64,000 bases of DNA, from the NCBI GenBank assembly GCA_001969505.1, contig LSSK01000025.1:1-64000 (forward strand), read 5' to 3'. The translations under genes and the position numbers were made by a program. The stretch comes from Zancudomyces culisetae (taxonomy: Eukaryota > Kickxellomycota > Harpellomycetes > Harpellales > Legeriomycetaceae). Position 1 is the stretch's first letter; each line of letters begins with the position of its first letter. Below are positions 35,301 through 44,618 of the stretch, in pieces. The notes beneath the pieces are model-generated. The model saw only the letters and a program-made list of their open reading frames with translations, was not told where the DNA came from and made no database searches.

Positions 35301-38300
35301 TGTTGGTGTTGGTGTTGTTGAGACTTTGTGTAGCAACACTAGGCTCCTCAGGCACCATCGCCATATTCACCTGTACATTTGTGTTATTTTGTCCATCACC
35401 ACTATTACTAGGTTGAGTATCTTGACGTACTGCCGCAACTGGTACAGCTAGTGTCGATGTTTGTCGTTGCTCTCTATTCTTATTAGTAACCACAAGTACT
35501 TGTTGATCACCACCACCACTACCACCGCCACCACCACTATTTTTGTTATTTTCTTGTAATCTGTTGTACTGTGGAAACCTCTTTTCACCAAATGATGATG
35601 ATGATGCTGATGCTGATGATTGAAGTTTACCAAAATTACTTGGTTTTTTTTCAACTCCCAAATCATCAACCAAATCAACTTCTCCTGTTGCTTTGATCTG
35701 CTTAAACCGCTCTTGCATACCTTTAAACGCCTCTACCTCTGTCCCACTTCTTCCATCCAACATCTTGACTTTTTCATTATTTTCTATTTCTCTTTCTCTT
35801 TCTCTTTCTGATTTATCGCTGGTGCGCTTGAATGGGTTCCTAAACACTCTTTTAAATTTATTAAAAAAGTTATCCCTACCCATTGCAAACCATCCCTTAT
35901 GATCTCCACCCTTTCGTTTAAGTTTTTGGTTTTCCCCTTTTGCATCTACATTCTCCTTCTCACCTTCTATCTCATCTTCAACTTCAACATCCTTGTTCTT
36001 GTTTTTTAAAGTATGGTTTTTATAATACTTGGTTTTAATGTTGACATTATTTTCATTATCTCCCAGTTTTGCTATAAATTCATCACTTGTATCTGCAGGT
36101 TGCTTCTGGTTATTGAACAATATTTTTACCACTTCTTCTTTACTGCCAAGATTACTATTAATATTGCTATTAATATTGCTATAACTATCATCAGTACCAT
36201 TACCATCAACTTTTCTGTTATTCATTCCATTCCCCTTCCTCTTGTCTCTGTTTTTGTCCATTGCCTTTACTCCTGATTGTGCTGATAAACCACTATATAC
36301 CCTCTCACCAGATCCAAGTAGCCGTGAACCGGAAGTATTGTTATCCTCATTGCAATAAATATTATTGCTTGTCTTGGAATTTGAACCCCGCTGGTACCTG
36401 TTTCCAACACCAATTATAGCCACCTGTTTGGCTTTTGAAGCCTTGGAACTAACACTCTTTGAATCATTTTGACTTTCATTTTGACTTTCACTTTCACTTT
36501 CACCATTACTACGTTCTCTGTATTCATACTTTTTGGTACTAATATTCTCAGCTGATGTCGGTGCTGAACGCTGTTTTAGTTTTTGTGGAATTTGTGGAAG
36601 TGTCTTTTTTCCAACTACAAATGACATTTTTTTATTACCACCACCACTACTGTTATTACCACTACTGATTTTACTGTTATTATCGTTATTGTTGGTCATT
36701 AAAACTGGATTTACAGAATTTCTGGTACCTGAAATACCGGGTCCTGTTTGGATCGATGAGAGTAAGTTAATATGGTTGTTAGTTACAAATGGTGGTTTTT
36801 CGTTTTGACCTTTTGATGTGTTGTTTACTGATTGAATTGCCAATTTATTAGTCACAAGTTTATGAGCACTATTGTATTCCAAATGTCCTTTTTCATAACC
36901 TCCATTATCATTATCATTACCATTACTATCATCTATACCACTCGCTGTTGTTGTAGAACTCTTTGCTATAAGCGAACTAGTGTACGTTGTAGAGTTATGT
37001 GATGGTATATTTGGTATTTTGGATTTTTGCTTTTGCTTTTGTGTTTGTTTTTGTCCTTCCTCGTACTCTGAATTTGTATTTCCCCTATCATTACCACGAT
37101 AGTAATCACTAACACCATCACTAACACCACCACCGCTTTTAAGAACCATTTTTGTTGATGATGGGGATCTGGTTTTCTCTGTTGTCTTTGGCGAATTGAA
37201 TGGTGGTGTCATGACTTGCTTGTCTAAATACCCCGATACATTTTTTTTATTTTGAATTGTTGTTGATTTGTATTCAACAAAAGGATTCTCGTTTTGATTC
37301 TCCGTTACTAGTACGGTATTCACAATCGGATTAGCTTCAGTCTTAATATACTCCTTTTCATTGACATTTTCAGTGTTGTGGCTTGAAATATCTGATTGAG
37401 ACGTCGGTGATAATGGTAATAGTTGGTTAACAACTACTTTGGCTTTAGCTTTAAGTTTAGATTTAGGCTTAGGCTTAGGTTTAGGCTCTGGAGTATCTAC
37501 TGGCATAGAATCTGGTTGTGCTGCCGATTTTATCCGTTCCTTTTGTTTTTCCTTGGCTTTCAATTTCTGCTTGATAGTCACATCAATTGGTTGGTTCCAC
37601 CATTTCCCACTTTCACTGCTATTATTCGAGACGTAGGACGTGTTTTTCTGCTCTCCCTCTATACCAACCTCTTTTATCTCTATCTTGCTATTGTATGGCT
37701 TTGGGCCAAACGAATCGTCTTGCTTCGGATTAACTGGAACATCAAAGCCTGTGCCCAAACTCAGGTTCTCAAAGTTATCTATTTTCGACCGAATCAGGTT
37801 GTTGCTGCTGCTGGTTTGTTCATCAATACTACTATGTTGGTCCAGATTTGTGCGGATATCGCTTGGTTTATATGAATATCGACTAGGATGTGTCATTGTG
37901 CTCAGTAGCGACCTGTTGTCAATGTGCATATTTACCTTGCTGTCATCATTGCTCTTGTAGCTGTCGGTGTGACCATCTACCTGCCCAACACCATCAATTC
38001 CTCGATTGGATGCACCTGGTTCTGTGTGTCTTGTCCTTTTTGACCTTTCCATATCTTTTAACTCTTGGATTTTTTTGATTGGTGGTTTGGGTAGTGCCTT
38101 TTTTGGTCGAACTTCAGCTTCAACCCTATCCTTATTAACTCCGCCATTTATTTCTCCAATTTCTTTTACCTCCTCGACTTTGTCTTCTATTTCAGCATTG
38201 CTCTTGTCTTTTTTTTCTACCAAATTTGTGTTGTAAACATCTATGTTTTTTACCCTTTCATTTCTCCCAGCTATTGCTCCTATTTTGTCTGGTACAGATG

Positions 38301-40788
38301 GATACACTCTAAACTCAATACTCTCACCATTTGCCTCTGTTTGGTGCTTTTCCTGTTCCTGTTCCTGTTCTTGTTTCTGCTCCTCTTTCTGCTTCTGATT
38401 CCAAGTCTGCCTCTGGTTCTGCTCCTGCTGTGTTTGCTGCGTTATTATCGACTCAATATACTCAACTTGTGACCGTCGTTGAAGCACCTTACGCCAATCA
38501 CCTCGACTCTTACCCGATAATTTATAGATACTATCATTTCTCCCACTTTCCTCCTCCTTCTCGACCACTACCTCCTCCCCCAACTTTGCATCTCTTGCTT
38601 CCTTTACCACTTTTGCCGGTCCAAACGGCGGCCGCTGGAAAAGCTTTCGATTTGCATAGTGTTTGTAATCTTGAACTACATTGAGTTCGCCACTTACTGC
38701 TGGCGATTCCAACATTTTTGCCGTACTATAGTTATTCAACCCATCCGCTTTTATATCTACTTGTGAAATCTCCGAACTTGCATTCGTATCTGTGACTGTC
38801 ATTGTATCTGCATTCTTGTATATTTCCACGTATTCCTTGTGTTTATCCAACCATGCTTCAACTTTGCTATATCCTCTTGGTCTATTTGCTCCACCAACCT
38901 GTTGACTTTCTACCTCTATCCCATCTCGCTCATCTCGCTCATCCTGGTCGCCTCCCATAGACCCAGCAGCTCCCTCTTGCTCCACATCTACCGCCAAGAC
39001 AGCTTCACCCACCTTGTTTTTCTCTATCCTCTGATTAATAGGTAATGATGATTTCGCTTTGCCTTTCAACTGCCGCTCCGTTCCCTTTAAACTCTCACCA
39101 CTCGCTGTCTTGTCCCTGGATACTACGCTATTCAGTTCTCCTCCACTGCTATTTTTAAGTTGCGTCTCCAGCCGCTCAACTATCCTTTCAACATGACACT
39201 CTTCAATTTTCCCTGTCGATCTCCGTTCCTTCTTTTTCTTCGTGCCCCCATCTTCACCTGGCTTGGGCGTTATTTTCTCCAGAAAACTCTGCTCAAGCCT
39301 AGACCTGCTTTTACTAAGACTTTTCTGTCCCTTTGATATCTCGGATTTTCTACTTTCCTTTGTTGGTGCCTCGTTAGCCCAACTACTATTTCTATCTCCG
39401 CCATAGTCATTACTACCACTAAAACTGCTATTCCCATCTCGGCTCTTACCTCTAGACGATAAAACTGGTGGAAATTTCACATTTCCAATCCCATAATTGC
39501 TTGTGCTCGATTTCGATATGCTTTTGCTATCAATACTCGTGCGTTTTCCTCTCACCACGCACTCCTCATTTTTTTTATTCATATCCTTGATACTCTGTTG
39601 TCTCTGCATTTTCTCCTTTATTTCAGCAACGTCAATTTCTCTAGTTTTTCCAACAGTTTTGTTTGCTATCTCTATCTCATCCTTAGCAGTGTTCAGTGAT
39701 TGTGCATGCTGTTCTAATATATTTTTCACCATATCTCCGCCAATACTACTCCTCGAATAATCCACACTTCCTAGTGATGCATTTTTCCCTTGTACCCTCT
39801 CTGCTCTCCCAGATTTGCGCTCAGTGTTAGGTTCACTTGTTGTCACTACTCTTTTGGACTTTGCGTCCTTGAGTTCTATATCTCTATCAGGTCGACCTGT
39901 GCTTTTTCTGTGCAACGCTGTGCCTCTTTCACTATCAGTATCAATACCAAGTTCATTCCCTTTGCTTTCTTCGGGTATTCCAGCGGTTCTCAAAATATCT
40001 TTACCCGAGTTGTAGCCGCCATTATTGCTACCATTGCTATTTAAACCACCTCCTTTAATTTGTGCCCTATGTTGAAGATATCCTGTTACTTTTACTTCTT
40101 CACACGCTTGAGGTGGCTCACTTTTATCTCCTTCAGTCCCACCGAAAACCCCTAGCCTCTCACCTAAACTCGTTTCGTCAAACGCCGTCTTGTATGATAA
40201 CCGCTTCACAACATTCGACACGTCAGTTCTTCTATCTTTTACTCTTTCCAACACACTGCCACCCTCAATTTCTTTTGTCTTTTCCACTGTGCCTCCACTA
40301 TACCTGTTACTGGACATATCAAGATTACTCTCGGTCGAATAGTACATACTCTTGCCCGATGTTCCTTCAGTCTTTCCCATCCTACTACTGTCATTTTCCG
40401 AGTCTTTACTCATCATCGAACTGGTACTTTGCACACTACTCCTATTTCGCTTAGTCGACCGTTTTGGGATCTTCTTTCCTATAAGCTCAGTGATATTGAT
40501 GTTTTGGTTGTGAAACTTTGACTCGCTTTGACTGTACTGCTTGCTCTCCAACCCACCACTCTTTCTACCGGTTATTCGCTCCAGTGCAAAAATGTCGATA
40601 TCGTTTGCCGAACTATTTTCTTTTTTGTTTTGCGCCTTTGCCGCCCTCATATATTCTGCATATAATGCATCTTTTATATCCTCCACCACACTGTCTACGT
40701 CCAGCACACTATCGCTCCGCTCAGAACTGCTCCTCCTACTCCTATATTTGGTTTTACTATCTCTGCGTTGTTTTACTTCTTTTTCCAT
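29359..40788 (-). CDS. Giant intronless multi-pass membrane protein, 3809 residues, uncertain family
   Basis: A single uninterrupted ATG frame of 11.4 kb. Residues 1 to about 1960 are low complexity: Ser/Lys/Glu/Asn-rich, with KPKPK, Gln-Glu, poly-Asn (near 1836) and poly-Gly (near 1943) tracts. About nine hydrophobic helices follow between about 1965 and 2850 (for example near 1970, 2290, 2356, 2516, 2573, 2683, 2740, 2776, 2826). A long C-terminal part (about 2850-3809) is more globular, with interspersed poly-Asn and Gln tracts and a NQP repeat. Two weak family hints conflict. NKPYFDSSMN at about 2759-2768 followed by a long helix recalls the (R/K)PY...N segment of fungal TRP/flavin-carrier-like channels. 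SVTAWRVFVA with W3178, followed by EIIRRR, recalls the WR-x2-F-x-A...EI segment of meckelin (TMEM67). Neither is enough for a name. It is likely a membrane sensor or channel-like protein. The absence of introns over 11 kb contrasts with its 14-exon neighbour. Confidence 0.85.
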   Translation of the reverse strand: MEKEVKQRRDSKTKYRSRRSSSERSDSVLDVDSVVEDIKDALYAEYMRAAKAQNKKENSSANDIDIFALERITGRKSGGLESKQYSQSESKFHNQNINITELIGKKIPKRSTKRNRSSVQSTSSMMSKDSENDSSRMGKTEGTSGKSMYYSTESNLDMSSNRYSGGTVEKTKEIEGGSVLERVKDRRTDVSNVVKRLSYKTAFDETSLGERLGVFGGTEGDKSEPPQACEEVKVTGYLQHRAQIKGGGLNSNGSNNGGYNSGKDILRTAGIPEESKGNELGIDTDSERGTALHRKSTGRPDRDIELKDAKSKRVVTTSEPNTERKSGRAERVQGKNASLGSVDYSRSSIGGDMVKNILEQHAQSLNTAKDEIEIANKTVGKTREIDVAEIKEKMQRQQSIKDMNKKNEECVVRGKRTSIDSKSISKSSTSNYGIGNVKFPPVLSSRGKSRDGNSSFSGSNDYGGDRNSSWANEAPTKESRKSEISKGQKSLSKSRSRLEQSFLEKITPKPGEDGGTKKKKERRSTGKIEECHVERIVERLETQLKNSSGGELNSVVSRDKTASGESLKGTERQLKGKAKSSLPINQRIEKNKVGEAVLAVDVEQEGAAGSMGGDQDERDERDGIEVESQQVGGANRPRGYSKVEAWLDKHKEYVEIYKNADTMTVTDTNASSEISQVDIKADGLNNYSTAKMLESPAVSGELNVVQDYKHYANRKLFQRPPFGPAKVVKEARDAKLGEEVVVEKEEESGRNDSIYKLSGKSRGDWRKVLQRRSQVEYIESIITQQTQQEQNQRQTWNQKQKEEQKQEQEQEQEKHQTEANGESIEFRVYPSVPDKIGAIAGRNERVKNIDVYNTNLVEKKDKSNAEIEDKVEEVKEIGEINGGVNKDRVEAEVRPKKALPKPPIKKIQELKDMERSKRTRHTEPGASNRGIDGVGQVDGHTDSYKSNDDSKVNMHIDNRSLLSTMTHPSRYSYKPSDIRTNLDQHSSIDEQTSSSNNLIRSKIDNFENLSLGTGFDVPVNPKQDDSFGPKPYNSKIEIKEVGIEGEQKNTSYVSNNSSESGKWWNQPIDVTIKQKLKAKEKQKERIKSAAQPDSMPVDTPEPKPKPKPKSKLKAKAKVVVNQLLPLSPTSQSDISSHNTENVNEKEYIKTEANPIVNTVLVTENQNENPFVEYKSTTIQNKKNVSGYLDKQVMTPPFNSPKTTEKTRSPSSTKMVLKSGGGVSDGVSDYYRGNDRGNTNSEYEEGQKQTQKQKQKSKIPNIPSHNSTTYTSSLIAKSSTTTASGIDDSNGNDNDNGGYEKGHLEYNSAHKLVTNKLAIQSVNNTSKGQNEKPPFVTNNHINLLSSIQTGPGISGTRNSVNPVLMTNNNDNNSKISSGNNSSGGGNKKMSFVVGKKTLPQIPQKLKQRSAPTSAENISTKKYEYRERSNGESESESQNESQNDSKSVSSKASKAKQVAIIGVGNRYQRGSNSKTSNNIYCNEDNNTSGSRLLGSGERVYSGLSAQSGVKAMDKNRDKRKGNGMNNRKVDGNGTDDSYSNINSNINSNLGSKEEVVKILFNNQKQPADTSDEFIAKLGDNENNVNIKTKYYKNHTLKNKNKDVEVEDEIEGEKENVDAKGENQKLKRKGGDHKGWFAMGRDNFFNKFKRVFRNPFKRTSDKSEREREREIENNEKVKMLDGRSGTEVEAFKGMQERFKQIKATGEVDLVDDLGVEKKPSNFGKLQSSASASSSSFGEKRFPQYNRLQENNKNSGGGGGSGGGDQQVLVVTNKNREQRQTSTLAVPVAAVRQDTQPSNSGDGQNNTNVQVNMAMVPEEPSVATQSLNNTNTNTNFNNNNNNNNNVNSNNDDKKNNNLFGKILGAAPAVVPVIGTMLSNAGGNANYNNNMNNSNNNNSNFNQQNYNNMNNTNTGNFNSNNPNYNNNPNNSNINNYSGGGGGGGGAGGGGGAGGGGKAKEKEKEKKKSNFKLVLALLFTSLIALITYLVKKARKKVKPIRGQIMLVPLVPGSWYFSERSSSGAFSLDPKLFLQLFKRSNRNSSTATTATTTVEAVTAEQTTAQNLGLSLEDIQPDAARVSQPDVDVVLTELAANSYSVKVRRFARASEAVFDTEALAVYGSADTNGLANKDNGKEKEREKKRERGKGKEKGKKNRLGTKQSAKQLILQQFKVNVETANTVGMEKEGMFAPFSHIPYLRTDALMHAFTPTNQIDDNWSVEKTLFLASPYTFVALLAKASKITAETVKATVAATYTKYIAHFYVDHIARGSDGWQVHFGPACDRTMPFVFRLVDMNQIIAILVGGLIHHYFFARDTSISFYGPFVPLRGLLYPTTTIGLMFGDLFAHVSQTASAIAFYVYAALALLLLASWVLLSISYPSFYNEEHKYYFADTMDSLDGDTEEKLLESVNVKRKASRFTPFAHWFDSTKDLLNSDEFLECLRTTTESAQMKTKSTAVSCITTTTTQTTNLLDHRIRTVPSVAESITRTTFTLTAPTRLSLLTKRFMKTSYWHMNIRKALFVALYLLYLPTIKYALNVIVWNSWLWPVSEYTTSGLPASTCYNYFDSEGVNATGGLLGLAAAVLAFYGIAFPLYVASLAHQNMPTINQLLTSTHCYAVVASTPAGKALLAVLEEHNFQLDGVDHKVGKHVGKLKSLLAIQVYERLLYANRNPLAFVYQNTYPDFAAEFAASCAFKFLLALLGSLFSSYTCLRKPRVAFFKFSDMAAAAAATTQLGGLNAIVVQSIDTFRQVAFMLCILYALKKCISNKPYFDSSMNAADFIMHVCLAIISVFALVLFSIVNNVNKNYLFNIVSSSTPLFSGNYAFFSILCFMLFIYVLCSFTIIVIAVGSISQAHSTITITNTTTTTTNTTDITTSEQDPIEPHYATIPLSSTAPSHCFSFSPGILNDTSAFSSNLQLLAAQRIWQDTWSAILLASRDMRLPVLTADAFYSLPVSGYLYNHPSTSDRDNGRTPTLPSFSGYSAERHVENVLIMQAIGYEQYSQAVIDDYLVSRAEHCVNPTSIRQDNDNLFGWNLPDLQQDNSNNNNNNNNNNNNINLQQTSSISTPLLNDPFLVRDLQTQIINNYNGPDMYFKPPLALFENNPEQQQLSEKQVFGVIFESSNDLKIQEALSIQNQVIAANPYKQTTYRIQSWFGKASWTSFPFCLYFIYDEAPQHVIRIYSVTAWRVFVAQNSCHEIIRRRQLRLALRSLELQPTISLPFATESPSKKLVVSAKLSIVRHNLQPADSAGFQVRLALLAAHVVVYSAENQIVSRTAVSNLSSFISEIPKDSSDEQQQQQQQQSGQSNNTFASFFSKSKSKSKANDNLVYAKIPRGPLSRSKPAAGNSSAIDPVLVAILQTKRFNADNATDASFAELQEKKSAFALFGALRLLENSDSPPARAHDKIRIDPTDLWASWTAPLAARLEAKLLGLTSDLQLTDNLYYLLAANSDAIAATFPRVLESFDRRRKYLSSLHYSKLNASSYAFLRTIFAPHPGLAPTNSLRHAATHVSWYTAVAESVDLNNAISPPSSALSSTPLLYPAKKPSLSLPLASTFALDALPTYNELMALVSLESNSYLKNLVHDHYSDLKALYIRLDLVRPSLHPRDPSVVHFDPSSLLSPNNELLGISGIPTSDSLVHNSSAQNPTFISMPDPNLDQIPTSNTNLSSSAYPTQMPIAMPTAIPTMVPNQPNQPNQPEQPDQPPLAPPPKTHPHPLRLCWYLFFDDLYRRYAPYIPALAANAPSFSPYYFSSICYHPLPRSSLEQFLASHNMYSPDNSLLFTDGLLNALYAWLHLVFTHSTTSLPPATQQPAALTLN
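29722..29751. repeat. Coding repeat for Asn-Gln-Pro tract in the giant protein
   Basis: Tandem ggttgggtt-type units encode repeated Gln-Pro-Asn near the C-terminus of the giant protein. It is probably length-variable. Confidence 0.75.
31647..31690. repeat. ATT/GTT trinucleotide repeat encoding poly-Asn
   Basis: Mixed att and gtt units within the giant gene, encoding a poly-Asn stretch in the C-terminal region. Confidence 0.85.
35266..35293. repeat. ATT trinucleotide repeat encoding poly-Asn
   Basis: About nine att units inside the N-terminal low-complexity region of the giant protein, read as Asn codons on the coding strand. Confidence 0.85.
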
Positions 40789-43446
40789 TTCGTATGAATT
40801 CTATCTGCTACTATTATGACTAATTGCTATTGCTATTGCTATTGCTACTGTTTATGCATTTGCTCCTATTTTTTACTTTGTACATAATATTATTTAGCTT
40901 TCTTTTGACCTCCTACTCCAAGCCCCACTCTTCTGTATTTGCTTTTTGTATTCGTCTTAGCCAGTGCTATATGCTCTTGTTTTTTTTTTAACTTGCCTTC
41001 CTGAATGTAGTTACTTTATCCCATCCCTTTCCCAAAAAAAAAAGAACAGGCTTTAAACTAAAAAGATGAACATGTTTTTTTTTCTCTTTGCAAAACTGTA
41101 CTTTATAAATTCTGTTTTATGCGTGTTGATGTTTTTCAAACACAAATATCTCACAAAATGTCTGTGTTTTGTTGGTTTGTAAACCCATCTTCGTCTATTT
41201 AATTGATACCCGACGTGTTTTCCCTTCCCCCCCTTCCATTAAAATAAATCGCGATCCTTTTTGAAATCCACAAATAAGCTGATTTTAGTTCCCATAACAA
41301 ATTTATCCACCATTTTCATTTGTTTTTCAAATCTTGTTTCCAACTTTTCTCCCTTCCTTTTTCTTCCCTCTTTTTTCTCCTGTTTTGACCTTTAGAATAC
41401 TGGCTTTTTTGTTTACCTTTTTTTTCTTTGATTGCAGCCAATCCACTCTTTCCTTCTTCTCCCTTAATATTATTTCTTTTTTATTTTTACTACCATTAGC
41501 ATTTGTCAATATTTAATCCCGCTTTATTTTTTTTACAGTAATTTTGGCTAACTATGATTTACCAAGACGTGACTTATCACCTAATTATCACTAGAAAAAT
41601 AAAACGAATTATAGCAAACCTGTGTATACAACGCCGTTTTTTTTATTTACTATCTGCACTATTTCGCGAAACACTGCCAAATACAACCCATCATATGCAT
41701 ATTATCCCCCACATCTCTGGGCTCACTCCTCCATTTCAGCACATTCTGTGTGAGAGTTGGCCAGAGCTTTAAAGACATTTCGGTTTTGGTTATTTCCAGG
41801 ATCCATTCATCCTACTATCCAAATCTATTTCATCCTCTAGTATTCCCCACTAGAACCGTCAGAACAGAAACACCACTATTTATTTATGCACAATTTGAAG
41901 CATTTTCATTTTATTCTCTTTAATCATTTGAGCTGGCTATTAACGGAGTTTTCGCCAACTCTACACTCAAAGCTCCACCAAATGTGATGAACAAACTAAA
42001 TGATGGTAATGCCAAGAACTACTTTAAACCAATTTTGTTGCCATTATTCTAGACATATTCTCAAGTTTAAATGGTACAAAACAATTCATTAATTCCAACA
42101 TTAAACTAGAAACATTCAAAAAAATAAAAAAACAAGCGCAGAATTTAAACAGCAAGATTTCACAAGTGTTTACTACGCTATTTTTACTTTTATTGTGACG
42201 TTCATGTATTAACCGTTGTTGTATTCTGTTTTTTCAAAAACTATATGCTTCAACACAACCAAACTACAATAATTATCTATAACTATATCATCTTTGCTAT
42301 CTTTTGGATTTTTTTTAATTAAAAAATTAAAAGGTATATTAATTTGTTATTCCCATATATTCATCCAAACCTACAAAAAAAATGAATAAATAAAAGTAAA
42401 TATACCCCATGCATCAACTCTCAAGTACTGCTAAAATTATAGTTTACACCATTGACTCAATCCATGCATCCACGATTCAATGTATAACAGTAATTTGATC
42501 ATAACATTCCGAGTTTTTACTATTTGTTTTTCTGTTGGCTCGTCGATATGTTATCTTGTGGTACCAATAATCTGTCCTATTAACATAATCTAATCATACA
42601 CTTTTATACAAACTAAAAAATAAAATCTGTTGGACTCTTGTTATATGTTTAAATACTATTAAGCACGCTTTCACCTCTTCTCCCTCCCTTCGCCCAACAG
42701 GTCGGGTTTTTTTCATTCGATTTCAAATATAAAAAGTTCAATTTGCAATAAAACTTTAAACATTTTTATTCCCTTTTTACCATACTGCAAATTTCTTTTT
42801 TATTCAACCCCAGAAATGTTCATAAAACTAAAACACAAACCATCAAATGAACTGTAAAAATGGTTTGGCGGGAAGTTTAACCACAATTATTAACTTTAAT
42901 ATATCCAACATGAGGAGTCACCACAAATTTGCGTATCTTTATATCCACACCGGATTTTTATTATTATTTTATATTTCTAGTATTCTCCTGGTTGCTGAAA
43001 ATAAAGTATTGGACCAATATAATATTCCAATGCTGTTAGAAAATCAATATAGTGTATTTTTTTTATAAAACTAATTAACATGTTATGTTTTACCCAATGT
43101 TTAATGTTTTTGTCCAACTCAAACTTTAATAACCGCATTTTTAATATTTTTTCTTGAAAAGAAAACTTGCTGTATTATTTTAATAGCTTATGGTAGATTA
43201 AACGGTATTAGCCGTGGTTAACAACGTCTATTTGAAGTTTCTAATATATGATTTTATACCATTATCTTACACTTATCTACCGAGCTGACAAAAAAAAAAG
43301 TATAATAACCGACCGTTTTTCCCAAAACTTGAACTTTCTGCAATAAAAAGGTTTACATACATCTTTTTACATCATCCACATCATTCAACTTTACGGTTAC
43401 TTAGTTAACTAAAAAAACAAGAAAACCTACCAAAACAGTAAACAAA
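40789..43446. other. 2.7-kb divergent intergenic region
   Basis: Lies between the divergently transcribed giant gene (minus) and the thioredoxin-fold gene (plus), so it should contain both promoters. It starts with a (ttgcta)n repeat at about 40822-40848, just upstream of the giant gene ATG, followed by C/T-rich runs. The frames at 41327-41516, 41554-41772 and 42847-43068 show no domain and are probably chance. Nothing else is recognisable. Confidence 0.4.
40822..40848. repeat. TTGCTA hexamer repeat upstream of the giant gene
   Basis: Four tandem ttgcta-type units 34-60 bases upstream of the giant gene start codon, in its presumed 5' untranslated region. Confidence 0.8.
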
Positions 43447-43878
43447 ATGTTCAAATCAGTATTCGTTGTAGCTGCACTTACAGCAACATCCCTTGCACAG
43501 AATATGAACCAGGTCATCGATTTGGGCAGTAACAACTTTGATAGCTATATGAACTGGGCAAATGGTGGTGCATTTGTCAAGTTTTATGCCCCTTGGTGTG
43601 GATTTTGTAAAAAGCTTGCCCAACCATTTGCTGAAATGGCCAGCACCACTGGATCCCAGGAAAGCAAGATTCTTATCGGCCAAGTAAACTGTGATAATGA
43701 AAAGGCGCTATGTCAGAGATATAAAGTTAGAGGGTATCCTACCATGTTGTACTTTTATAATGGCAATGCCAATAACTACATCAAGTACAATGGCGAGAGA
43801 GATGCCAGCAGTCTTTCATCATATGTTCGCAGCAACTACGCTAGCTCTGCACAGACTTCTGAAAGTGCTCGCAAGTGA
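43447..43878 (+). CDS. Small secreted thioredoxin/PDI-like protein with CGFC site
   Basis: A 143-residue intronless protein. The signal peptide is about residues 1-17 (ending SLAQ). One thioredoxin fold follows, with FVKFYAPWCGFCKKL (redox pair C51 and C54), a conserved cis-Pro loop RGYPTMLYFY and a C-terminal helix. Family members oxidise or isomerise disulfides in the secretory pathway. The domain is a single PDI a-type unit; typical PDIs have several domains, a CGHC site and a C-terminal KDEL/HDEL. Here the centre residue is Phe and the C-terminus (SESARK) has no ER retention signal, so secretion outside the cell or retention by a partner is possible. A second Cys pair (about C78 and C84, CDN...LCQ) could form a structural disulfide. 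The domain assignment is confident, the location is inferred. Confidence 0.92.
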   Translation: MFKSVFVVAALTATSLAQNMNQVIDLGSNNFDSYMNWANGGAFVKFYAPWCGFCKKLAQPFAEMASTTGSQESKILIGQVNCDNEKALCQRYKVRGYPTMLYFYNGNANNYIKYNGERDASSLSSYVRSNYASSAQTSESARK

Positions 43879-44618
43879 ATTTGTAACCTACTTATTCCAA
43901 GTATATTTGCATTTTTCATTATGTTTAGCCATATTTAACATAAATAAAATACAACTCCATTTGTTTTTATGTGCATTTATATTTCTTAATTCACAGCTTT
44001 CAGAAGATACCAATTATCCCTGAACATACCAAACCCAACATTCGCTTAAAGCTACAAGTTTACTCACTTTTCTTGTATAATCTGTATAAATACCTCGGAA
44101 ATGAAATAAATAATATCAAATAAGCCTTTTTATAGCCTCCATATTTATACTTTTGATTAAAATACAATACATCTCATACACGATTAAATTTGATTTCATA
44201 AAAGATATGTTTTTTGTACTCAACTCATTCTTTCTACGATAAACCCCAAACATCTATATATTTAGGTAGATAAACAATTCAAACTTATTGCACAGTATTT
44301 CTCAGGTATAAAGGCAGGTGTAATTAACCAGTATTAAAAAAAAGATATGTCAGTTTGGTAATATACAAGATTCTAAAACATTTTCTTTATTGAAAATAAA
44401 ATGAAATGTGCATTCTAGATAATCCCTGATAAGAGCAAAATGGCTATAGTCATCAAGGGGCTGGTAGGGGGATTTAGCATAAATGTTTTGCTTTGTTTTT
44501 GGATTTTAAAGGCGTTTATTTAGTAAGCATATAAAGATATAAAAGATATAAAAAATATAAAAAATATAAAAAATTAAAACACATAAAACATATAGAACGT
44601 ATAAAGCATATAAAACAA
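43879..44618. other. AT-rich convergent intergenic region
   Basis: 3' regions of two convergent genes (43447-43878 plus and 44619-46175 minus). It contains a degenerate (a)gatataaaa repeat at about 44530-44574. No gene is supported. Confidence 0.5.
44530..44574. repeat. ATATAAAA-type degenerate tandem repeat
   Basis: Five or so units of nine to ten bases of the form atataaaaaa in the 3' region of the nuclease-like gene. Confidence 0.7.

Noticed and set aside
37445-37492. TTAGGC/TTTAGG units resembling a telomere repeat
   Set aside because: They lie inside the giant coding sequence and encode a Lys-Pro repeat; the resemblance is due to codon composition.
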